Part shown: positions 11,475 to 22,473 of the stretch, one piece after another
Layout: the number at the start of each line of letters is the position of its first letter
How positions within the stretch are numbered: position 1 is the first letter of the stretch
NCBI GenBank assembly: GCA_963580455.1
Contig: OY756967.1
Span: 12,608,501-12,672,500, forward strand
Source: Euonymus europaeus
Lineage: Eukaryota; Streptophyta; Magnoliopsida; Celastrales; Celastraceae
Reading direction: 5' to 3'
Length of the DNA: 64,000 bases
The notes under the pieces: generated by a model
Seen by the model: the letters and a program-made list of their open reading frames with translations, nothing else
Databases searched by the model: none
Told to the model about the DNA's origin: nothing
Position numbers and translations under genes: made by a program

Positions 11475-11479
11475 AGCAA
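11475..11479. repeat. Target site duplication, right, LTR copy 1 (AGCAA)
   Basis: AGCAA directly follows the terminal CA of the LTR and continues into a normal monomer (AGCAACTTCGG), matching the duplication on the left side. Confidence 0.85.
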
Positions 11480-14400
11480 CTTCGGACAATCAAAGTTGCT
11501 CGGTGTACACTTTTTATTGTTCTTCTATGTTAAATTTTTCGAAACTGAGCTTCCATGATTATATCGTTGCCAAAACACCAACTTTCTATGACAAATAGAC
11601 AAAACCGTTAAAAGCTCCTCCATAGAGAGAGTTGAGCAACTTCGGACAATCAAAGTTGCTCGTTGTACACTTTTTATTGTTCTTCTTTGTCAAATTTTAC
11701 GAGTATAAGCTTCCAGGATTATTTCGATGCCAAAACAGCAACTTTCTATGACAAATGGACAAAACCGATAAAAGCTCCTCCATAGAGAGAGTTGAGCAAC
11801 TTCGGACTATCAAAGTTGCTCGGTGTACACTTTTTATTGTTCTTCTATGTTAAATTTTACGAAAATGAGCTTCCAGGATTATTTCGATGTCAAAACAGCA
11901 ACTTTCTATGACAAATTGACAATACCGTTAAAAGCACCTCCATAGAGAGAGTTGAGCAATTTCGGACTATCAAAGTTGCTCGGTGTACACTTTTTATTGT
12001 TCTTCTATGTTAAATTTTGCGAAAATGAGCTTCCAGGATTATTTCGATGCCAAAACACCAACTTTCTATGACAATTGGACAAAACCGTTAAAAGCTCCTT
12101 CATAAAGAGAGGTGAGCAACTTCGGAAAATCAAAGTTGCTCGGTGTACACTTTTTATTGTTCTTCTATGTTAAATTTTACGAAAATGAGCTTCCAGGATT
12201 ATTTTGATGCCAAAACACCAACTTTCTATGACAAATGGACAAAATCGTTGAAAGATCCCTCATAGAGAGAGTTGAGCAACTTCGGAAAATCAAAGTTGCT
12301 CGGTGTACACTTTTTATTGTTCTTCTATGTTAAATTTTACGAAAATGAGCTTCCAGGATTATTTCGATGCCAAAAAAACAACTTTCAATGACAAATAGAC
12401 AAAACCGTTAAAAGCTCCTTCATAGAGAGAGTTGAGCAACTTCGCACAATCAAAGTTGCTCGGTGTACACTTTTATTGTTCTTCTTTGTCAAATTTTACG
12501 AGTATAAGCTTCCAGGATTATTTCGATGCCAAAAAAGCAACTTTCTTTGACAAATGGACAAAACCATTAAAAGCTCCTCCATAGAGAGAGTTGAGCAACT
12601 TCGGACTATCAAAGTTGCTCGGTGTACACTTTTTATTGTTCTTCTATGTTAAATTTTACGAAAATGAGCTTCCAGGATAATTTCGATGTCAAAACAGCAA
12701 CTTTCTATGATAAATTGACAAAACCGTTAAAAGCTCCTCCTGAGAGAGAGTTGAGCAACTTCGGATTATCAAAGTTGCTCGGTGTACACTTTTGATTGTT
12801 CTTCTATGTTAAAATTTACGAAAATGAGCTTCCAGGATTATTTCGATGTCAAAACAGCAACTTTCTATGACAAATTGACAATACCATTAAAAGCTCCTCC
12901 ATAGAGAGAGTTGAGCAATTTCGGACAATCAAAGTTGCTCGGTGTACACTTTTTATTGTTCTTCTATGTTAAATTTTTCGAAAATGAGATTACACGATTA
13001 TTTCGATGCCAAAACACCAACTTTCTATGACAAATAGACAAAACCGTTAAAAGCTCCTCCATAAAGAGAGTTGAGCAACTTCGGACAATCAAAGTTGCTC
13101 GTTGTACACTTTTTATTATTCTTCTTTGTCAAATTTTACTAGTTTAAGCTTCCAGGATTATTTCTATGCCGAAACAACAACTTTCTATGACAAATGGACA
13201 AAACCGTTAAAAGCTCTCCCATAGAGAGAGTTGAGCAACTTCGGACAATCAAAGTTGCTCGGTGTACACTTTTTATTGTTCTTCTATGTTAAATTTTACG
13301 AAAATGAGCTTCTAGGATTATTTCGATGCCAAAACACCAACTTTCTATGACAAATGGACAAAACCGTTGAAGCTCCCCCACAGAGAGAGTTGAGCAACTT
13401 CGGAAAATCAAAGTTGCTCGGTGTACACTTTTTATTGTTCTTCCATGTTAAATTTTACGAAAATGAGCTTCCAGGATTATTTCGATGCAAAAACACCAAC
13501 TTTCTATGACAAATGGACAAAACCGTTAAAAGCTCCTCCATAGAGAGAGTAGAGCAACTTCGGACAGTCAAAGTTGCTCGGTGTACACTTTTTATTGTTC
13601 TTCTATGTTAAATTTTACGAAAATGAGCTTCCATGATTATTTCGATGCCAAAACACCAACTTTCTATGACAAATAGACAAAACCGTTAAAAGCTTCTCCA
13701 TAGAGAGAGTTGAGCAACTTCGGACAATCAAAGTTGCTCGTTGTACACTTTTTATTGTTCTTCTTTGTCAAATTTTACGAGTATAAGCTTCCAGGATTAT
13801 TTGGATGCCAAAACAGCAACTTTCTATGACAAATGGACAAAACCGTTAAAAGCTCCTCCATAGAGAGAGTTGAGCAACTCCGGACTATCAAAGTTGCTCG
13901 TTGTACACTTTTTATTGTTCTTCTATGTTAAATTTTACGAAAATGAGCTTCCAGGATTATTTCGATGCCAAAACACCAACTTTCTATGACAAATGGACAA
14001 AACCGTTAAAAGCTCCTCCATAAAGAGAGTTGAGCAACTTCGGAAAATCAAAGTTGCTCGGTGTACACTTTTTATTGTTCTTCTATGTTAAATTTTACGA
14101 AAATGAGCTTGCAGGATTATTTCGATGCCAAAACACCAACTTTCTATGACAAATGGACAAAACCGTTGAAAGCTCCTTCATAGAGAGAGTTGAGCAACTT
14201 CGGACAATTAAAGTTGCTCGGTGTACACTTTTTATTGTTCTTCTATGTTAAATTTTACGAAAATGAGCTTTTAGGATTATTTTGATGCCAAAACACCAAC
14301 TTTCTGTGAGAAATGGACAAAACCGTTAAAAGACCCTCCATAGAGAGAGTAGAGCAACTTCGGAAAATCAAAGTTGCTCGGTGTACACTTTTTATTGTTC

Positions 14401-14671
14401 TTCTATGTTAAATTTTACGAAAATGAGCTTCCATTATTATTTCGATGCCAAAACACAAACTTTCTATGACAAAGAGGCAAAACCGTTAAAAGCTCCTCCA
14501 TAGAGAGAGTTGAGCAACTTCGCACAATCAAAGTTGCTCGGTGTACACTTTTTATTGTTCTTCTTTGTCAAATTTTACGAGTATAAGTTTCCAGGATTAT
14601 TTCGATGCCAAAAAAGTAACTTTTTTTGACAAATGGACAAAACCGTTAGAAGCTCCTCCATAGAGAGAGTT

Positions 14672-16271
14672 GAGCAACTTCGGACTATCAAAGTTGCTCG
14701 GTGTACACTTTTTATTGTTCTTCTATGTTAAATTTTACGAAAATGAGCTTCCAGGATTATTTCGATGTCAAAACAGCAACTTTCAATGACAAATTGACAA
14801 AACCGTTAAAAGCTCCTCCAGAGAGAGAGTTGAGCAACTTCGGACTATCATAGTTGCTCGGTGTACACTTTTTATTGTTCTTCTATGTTAAATTTTACGA
14901 AAATGAGCTTCCAGGATTATTTCGATGCCAAAACACCAACTTTCTATGACAAATGGACAAAACCGTTGAAAGCTCCTTCATAGAGAGAGTTGAGCAACTT
15001 CGGACAATCAAAGTTGCTCGGTGTACACTTTTTATTGTTCTTCTATGTTAAATTTTACGAAAATGAGCTTTAAGGATTATTTTGATGCCAAAACACCAAC
15101 TTTCTGTGACAAATGGACAAAACCGTTAAAAGACCCTCCATAGAGAGAGTAGAGCAACTTCGGAAAATCAAAGTTGCTCGGTGTACACTTTTTATTGTTC
15201 TTCTATGTTAAATTTTACGAAAATGAGCTTCCATTATTATTTCGATGCCAAAACACAAACTTTCTATGACAAAGAGGCAAAACCGTTAAAAGCTCCTCCA
15301 TAGAGAGAGTTGAGCAACTTCGCACAATCAAAGTTGCTCGGTGTACACTTTTTATTGTTCTTCTTTGTCAAATTTTACGAGTATAAGTTTCCAGGATTAT
15401 TTCGATGCCAAAAAAGCAACTTTTTTTGACAAATGGACAAAACCGTTAGAAGCTCCTCCATAGAGAGAGTTGAGCAACTTCGGACTATCAAAGTTGCTCG
15501 GTGTACACTTTTTATTGTTCTTCTATGTTGAATTTTATGAAAATGAGCTTCCACGATTATTTCGATGTCAAAACAGCAACTTTCAATGACAAATTGACAA
15601 AACCGTTAAAAGCTCCTCCAGAGAGAGAGTTGAGCAACTTCGGACTATCATAGTTGCTCGGTGTACACTTTTTATTGTTCTTCTATGTTAAATTTTACGA
15701 AAATGAGCTTCCAGGATTATTTCGATGCCAAAACACCAACTTTCTATGACAAATGGACAAAACCGTTGAAAGCTCCTTCATAGAGAGAGTTGAGCAACTT
15801 CGGACAATCAAAGTTGCTCGGTGTACACTTTTTATTGTTCTTCAATGTTAAATTTTACGAAAATGAGCTTTTAGGATTATTTTGATGCCAAAACACCAAC
15901 TTTCTGTAACAAATGGACAAAACCGTTAAAAGACCCTCCATAGAGAGAGTAGAGCAACTTCGGAAAATCAAAGTTGCTCGGTGTACACTTTTTATTGTTC
16001 TTCTATGTTAAATTTTACGAAAATGAGCTTCCATTATTATTTCGATGCCAAAACACAAACTTTCTATGACAAAGAGGCAAAACCGTTAAAAGCTCCTCCA
16101 TAGAGAGAGTTGAGCAACTTCGCACAATCAAAGTTGCTCGGTGTACACTTTTTATTGTTCTTCTTTGTCAAATTTTACGAGTATAAGTTTCCAGGATTAT
16201 TTCGATGCCAAAAAAGCAACTTTTTTTGACAAATGGACAAAACCGTTAAAAGCTCCTCCATAGAGAGAGTT
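14672..16271 (+). repeat. Five-monomer HOR, two tandem 800-bp copies
   Basis: 14,672-15,471 and 15,472-16,271 carry the monomer order A-B-C-D-E and differ at only about eight to ten positions by eye (for example TTAAAT/TTGAAT, CCAGG/CCACG, TAAGG/TTAGG, CTGTGAC/CTGTAAC). The A monomer has CATAGTTGCTC in place of CAAAGTTGCTC in these copies. This is the basic HOR unit of the central block; other clear copies start near 18,670, 36,223, 37,023 and 41,641. Confidence 0.85.
15410..15426. other. A/T hairpin specific to E-type monomers (example)
   Basis: AAAAAAG, CAA, CTTTTTT makes a 7-bp perfect stem with a 3-nt loop. It occurs only in the E monomer of the five-monomer HOR, about once per 800 bp (also for example near 16,210, 18,610, 19,408 and 32,808). 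Other monomers read AAAACAGCAACTTTCTATG or similar at this place and cannot pair. The bent A/T tracts could also affect nucleosome placement; function unknown. Confidence 0.65.
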
Positions 16272-18669
16272 GAGCAACTTCGGACTATCAAAGTTGCTCG
16301 GTGTACACTTTTTATTGTTCTTCTATGTTAAATTTTACGAAAATGAGCTTCCACGATTATTTCGATGTCAAAACAGCAACTTTCTATGACAAATTGACAA
16401 AACCATTAAAAGCTCCTCCAGAGAGAGGGTTGAGCAACTTCGGACTATCAAAGTTGCTCGGTGTACACTTTTATTGTTCTTCTATGTTAAATTTTACGAA
16501 AATGAGCTTCCAGGATAATTTCGATGTCAAAACAGCAACTTTCTATGACAAATTGACAATACCGTTAAAAGCTCCTCCATAGAGAGAGTTGAGCAATTTC
16601 GGACTATCAAAGTTGCTCGGTGTACACTTTTTATTGTTCTTCTATGTTAAATTTTACGAAAATGAGCTTCCAGGATTATTTCGATGCCAAAACACCAACT
16701 TTCTATGACAATTGGACAAAACCGTTAAAAGCTCCTTCATAAAGAGAGGTGAGCAACTTCGGAAAATCAAAGTTGCTCGGTGTACACTTTTTATTGTTCT
16801 TCTATGTTAAATTTTACGAAAATGAGCTTCCAGGATTATTTTGATGCCAAAACACCAACTTTCTATGACAAATGGACAAAACCGTTGAAAGCTCCCTCAT
16901 AGAGAGAGTTGAGCAACTTCGGACAATCAAAGTTGCTCGGTGTACACTTTTTATTGTTCTTCTATGTTAAATTTTTCGAAAATGAGCTTACATGATTATT
17001 TCGATGCCAAAACACCAACTTTCTATGACAAATAGACAAAACCGTTAAAAGCTCCTCCATAAAGAGAGTTGAGCAACTTCGAAAAATCAAAGTTGCTCGT
17101 TGTACACTTTTTATTGTACTTCTTTGTCAAATTTTACTAGTTTAAGCTTCCACGAATATTTCTATGCCAAAACAACAACTTTCTATGACAAATGGACAAA
17201 ACCGTTAAAAGCTCTCCCATAGGGAGAGTTGAGCAACTTCGGACAATCAAAGTTGCTCGGTGTACACTTTTTATTGTTCTTCTATGTTAAATTTTACGAA
17301 AATGAGCTTCTAGGATTATTTCGATGCCAAAACACCAACTTTCTATGACAAATGGACAAAACCGTTGAAGCTCCCTCACAGAGAGAGTTGAGCAACTTCG
17401 GAAAATCAAAGTTGCTCGGTGTACACTTTTTATTGTTCTTCCATGTTAAATTTTACGAAAATGAGCTTCCAGGATTATTTCGATGCAAAAACACCAACTT
17501 TCTATGACAAATGGACAAAACCGTTAAAAGCTCCTCCATAGAGAGAGTAGAGCAACTTCGGACAGTCAAAGTTGCTTTGTGTACACTTTTTATTGTTCTT
17601 CTATGTTAAATTTTACGAAAATGAGCTTCCATGATTATTTCGATGCCAAAACACCAACTTTCTATGACAAATAGACAAAACCGTTAAAAGCTTCTCCATA
17701 GAGAGAGTTGAGCAACTACGGACAATCAAAGTTGCTCGTTCTACACTTTTTATTGTTCTTCTTTGTCAAATTTTACGAGTATAAGCTTCCAGGATTATTT
17801 CGATGCCAAAACAGCAACTTTCTATGACAAATGGACAAAACCGTTAAAAGCTCCTCCATAGAGAGAGTTGAGCAACTTTGGACTATCAAAGTTGCTCGTT
17901 GTACACTTTTTATTGTTCTTCTATGTTAAATTTTACGAAAATGAGCTTCCAAGATTATTTCGATGCCAAAACACCAACTTTCTATGACAAATGGACAAAA
18001 CCGTTAAAAGCTCCTCCATAAAGAGAGTTGAGCAACTTCGGAAAATCAAAGTTGCTCGGTTTACACTTTTTATTGTTCTTCTATGTTAAATTTTACGAAA
18101 ATGAGCTTCCAGGATTATTTCGATGCCAAAACACCAACTTTCTATGACAAATGGACAAAACCGTTGAAAGCTCCTTCATAGAGAGAGTTGAGCAACTTCG
18201 GACAATCAAAGTTGCTCGGTGTACACTTCTTATTGTTCTTCTATGTTAAATTTTACGAAAATGAGCTTTTAGGATTATTTTGATGCCAAAACACCAACTT
18301 TCTGTGACAAATGGACAAAACCGTTAAATGACCCTCCATAGAGAGAGTAGAGCAACTTCGGAAAATCAAAGTTGCTCGGTGTACACTTTTTATTGTTCTT
18401 CTATGTTAAATTTTACGAAAATGAGCTTCCATTATTATTTCGATGGCAAAACACAAACTTTCTATGACAAAGAGGCAAAACCGTTAAAAGCTCCTCCATA
18501 GAGAGAGTTGAGCAACTTCGCAAAATCAAAGTTGCTCGGTGTACACTTTTTATTGTTCTTCTTTGTCAAATGTTACGAGTATAAGTTTCCAGGATTATTT
18601 CGATGCCAAAAAAGCAACTTTTTTTGACAAATGGACAAAACCGTTAAAAGCACCTCCATAGAGAGAGTT

Positions 18670-19469
18670 GAGCAACTTCGGACTATCAAAGTTGCTCGGT
18701 GTACACTTTTTATTGTTCTTCTATGTTAAATTTTACGAAAATGAGCTTCCACGATTATTTAGATGTCGAAACAACAACTTTCAATGACAAATTGACAAAA
18801 CCGTTAAAAGCTCCTCCAGAGAGAGAGTTGAGCAACTTCGAACTATCAAAGTTGCTCGGTGTACACTTTTTATTGTTCTTCTATGTTAAATTTTACGAAA
18901 ATGAGCTTCCAGGATTATTTCGATGCCAAAACACCAACTTTCTATGACAAATGGACAAAACCGTTGAAAGCTCCTTCATAGAGAGAGTTGAGCAACTTCG
19001 GACAATCAAAGTTGCTCGGTGTACACTTTTTATTGTTCTTCTATTTTAAATTTTACGAAAATGAGCTTTTAGGATTATTTTGATGCCAAAACACCAACTT
19101 TCTGTGACAAATGGACAAAACCGTTAAAAGACCCTCCATAGAGAGAGTAGAGCAACTTTGGAAAATCAAAGTTGCTCGGTGTGCACTTTTTATTGTTCTT
19201 CTATGTTAAATTTTACGAAAATGAGCTTCCATTATTATTTCGATGCCAAAACACAAACTTTCTATGACAAAGAGGCAAAACCGTTAAAAGCTCCTCCATA
19301 GAGAGAGTTGAGCAACTTCGCACAATCAAAGTTGCTCGGTGTACACTTTTTATTGTTCTTCTTTGTCAAATTTTACGAGTATAAGTTTCCAGGATTATTT
19401 CGATGCCAAAAAAGCAACTTTTTTTGACAAATGGACAAAACCGTTAAAAGCTCCTCCATAGAGAGAGTT
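18670..19469 (+). repeat. Five-monomer HOR copy
   Basis: An A-B-C-D-E unit of 800 bp matching those at 14.7-16.3 kb. The A monomer carries TTTAGATGTCGAAACAACAAC, a private variant. It is followed directly by a further A monomer at 19,470. Confidence 0.75.
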
Positions 19470-19949
19470 GAGCAACTTCGGACTATCAAAGTTGCTCGGT
19501 GTACACTTTTTATTGTTCTTCTATGTTAAATTTTACGAAAATGAGCTTCCACGATTATTTCGATGTCAAAACAGCAACTTTCTATGACAAATTGACAAAA
19601 CCGTTAAAAGCTCCTCCAGAGAGAGAGTTGAGCAACTTCGGACTATGAAAGTTGCTCGGTGTACACTTTTTATTGTTCTTCTATGTTAAATTTTACGAAA
19701 ATGAGCTTCCAGGATTATTTCGATGCCAAAACACCAACTTTCTATGACAAATTGACAAAACTATTAAAAGCTCCTTCATAAAGAGAGTTGAGCAACTTTG
19801 GACTATCAAAGTTGCTCGGTGTACACTTTTTAATTTTCTTCTATGTCAAATATTATGAGTATAAGCTTCCAAGATTATTTCGATGCCAAAACATCAACTT
19901 TTTTTGACAAATGGACAAAACCGTTAAAAGCTCCTCCGTAGAGAAAGTT

Positions 19950-20091
19950 GAGCAATTTCGGACAATCAAAGTTGCTCGGTGTACACTTTTTATTGTTCTT
20001 CTTTGTCAAATTTTACGAGTATAAGCTTCCAGCATTATTTCGATGGCAAAACAACAACTTTCTATTTAAAATCTCCTCCATAGAGAGAGTT
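19950..20091 (+). repeat. 142-bp monomer with 18-bp deletion (marker type), copy 1
   Basis: CTTTCTAT joins directly to TTAAAA at 20,065/20,066, losing the 18 bp GACAAATGGACAAAACCG. The identical junction recurs in seven more monomers, so it arose once and was spread with its neighbours. It is usually preceded by a GTAGAGAAAGTTGAGCAATTTCG monomer and followed by AAAGTTTCTCGG. Confidence 0.9.
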
Positions 20092-22331
20092 GAGCAACTT
20101 CGGACTATCAAAGTTTCTCGGTGTACACTTTTGATTGTTCTTCTTTGTTAAATTTTACGAAAACGATCTTCCAGGATTATTTCGATGCAAAACACCAACT
20201 TTAAATGACAAATGGACAAAATCGTTAAAAGCTCCTCCAGAGAGAGAGTTGAGCAACTTCAGAAAATTAAAGTTGCTCGGTGTACACTTTTTATTGTTCT
20301 TCTATGTTAAAGTTTACGAAAATGAGCTTCCAGGAGTATTACGATGCCAAAACTCCAACTTTCTATGACAAATGGACAGAACCATTGAAAGATCCCTCAT
20401 AGAGAGAGTTGAGCAACTTCGGAAAATCAAAGTTGCTCGGTGTACACTTTTTATTGTTCTTCTATGTTAAATTTTACGAAAATGAGCTTTTAGGATTATT
20501 TCGATGCTAAAACACCAACTTTCTATGAGAAATGGACAAAACCGTTAAAAGCCCCTCCATAGAGAGAGTAGAGCAACTTCGGACCATCAAAGTTGCTCGG
20601 TTTACACTTTTTATTGTTCTTCTATGTTAAATATTTCGAAAATGAGCTTACATGATTATTTCGATGCCAAAACACGAACTTTTTATGACAAATAGACAAA
20701 ACCGTTAAAAGCTCCTCCATAGAGAGAGTTGAGCAACTTCGGACAATCAAAGTTGCTCGTTGTACACTTTTTATTGTTCTTCTTTGTCAAATTTTACGAG
20801 TTTAAGCTTCCAGGATTATTTCTATGCCAAAACAACAACTTTCTATGACATATGGACAAAACCGTTAAAAGCTCTCCCATAGAGAGAGTTGAGCAACTTC
20901 GGACAATCAAAGTTGCTCGATGTACACTTTTTATTGTTCTTCTATGTTAAATTTTACGAAAATGAGCTTCCAGGATTATTTCGATGCCAAAACACCAACT
21001 TTCTATGACAAATGGACAAAACCGTTGAAAGCTCCTTCATAGAGAGAGTTGAGCAACTTCGGACAATCAAAGTTGCTCGGTGTACACTTTTTATTGTTCT
21101 TCTATGTTAAATTTTACGAAAATGAGCTTTAAGGATTATTTTGATGCCAAAACACCAACTTTCTGTGACAAATAGACAAAACCGTTAAAAGACCCTCCAT
21201 AGAGAGAGTAGAGCAACTTCGGAAAATCAAAGTTGCTCGGTGTACACTTTTTATTGTTCTTCTATGTTAAATTTTACGAAAATGAGCTTCCATTATTATT
21301 TCGATGCCAAAACACAAACTTTCTATGACAAAGAGGCAAAACCGTTAAAAGCTCCTCCATAGAGAGAGTTGAGCAACTTCGCACAATCAAAGTTGTTCGG
21401 TGTACACTTTTTATTGTTCTTCTTTGTCAAATTTTACGAGTATAAGTTTCCAGGATTATTTCGATGCCAAAAAAGCAACTTTTTTTGACAAATGGACAAA
21501 ACCGTTAGAAGCTCCTCCATAGAGAGAGTTGAGCAACGTCGGACTATCAAAGTTGCTCGGTGTCCACTTTTTATTATTCTTCTATGTTAAATTTTACGAA
21601 AATGAGCTTCCACGATTATTTCGATGTCAAAACAGCAACTTTCAATGACAAATTGACAAAACCGTTAAAAGCTCCTCCATAGAGAGAGTTGAGCAACTTC
21701 GGACTATCATAGTTGCTCGGTGTACACTTTTTATTGTTCTTCTATGTTAAATTTTACGAAAATGAGCTTCCAGGATTATTTCGATGCCAAAACACCAACT
21801 TTCTATGACAAATGGACAAAACCGTTGAAAGCTCCTTCATAGAGAGAGTTGAGCTACTTCGGACAATCAAAGTTGCTCGGTGTACACTTTTTATTGTTCT
21901 TCTATGTTAAATTTTACGAAAATGAGCTTTTAGGATTATTTTGATGCCAAAACACCAACTTTCTGTGACAAATGCACAAAACCGTTAAAAGACCCTCCAT
22001 AGAGAGAGTAGAGCAACTTCGGAAAATCAAAGTTGCTCGGTGTACACTTTTTATTGTTCTTCTATGTTAAATTTTACGAAAATGAGCTTCCATTATTATT
22101 TCGATGCCAAAACACAAACTTTCTATGACAAAGAGGCAAAACCGTTAAAAGCTCCTCCATAGAGAGAGTTGAGCAACTTCGCACAATCAAAGTTGCTCGG
22201 TGTACACTTTTTATTGTTCTTCTATGTTAAATTTTACGAAAATGAGCTTCCAGGGTTATTTCGATGCCAAAACACCAACTTTCTATGACAAATGGACAAA
22301 AACCGTTAAAAGCTCCTCCGTAGAGAAAGTT

Positions 22332-22473
22332 GAGCAATTTCGGACAATCAAAGTTGCTCGGTGTACACTTTTTATTGTTCTTCTTTGTCAAATTTTACGA
22401 GTATAAGCTTCCAGCATTATTTCGATGGCAAAACAACAACTTTCTATTTAAAATCTCCTCCATAGAGAGAGTT
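22332..22473 (+). repeat. 142-bp deleted monomer, copy 2
   Basis: Same junction at 22,447/22,448; this is the partner of copy 1 within the 2,382-bp duplication. Confidence 0.9.
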
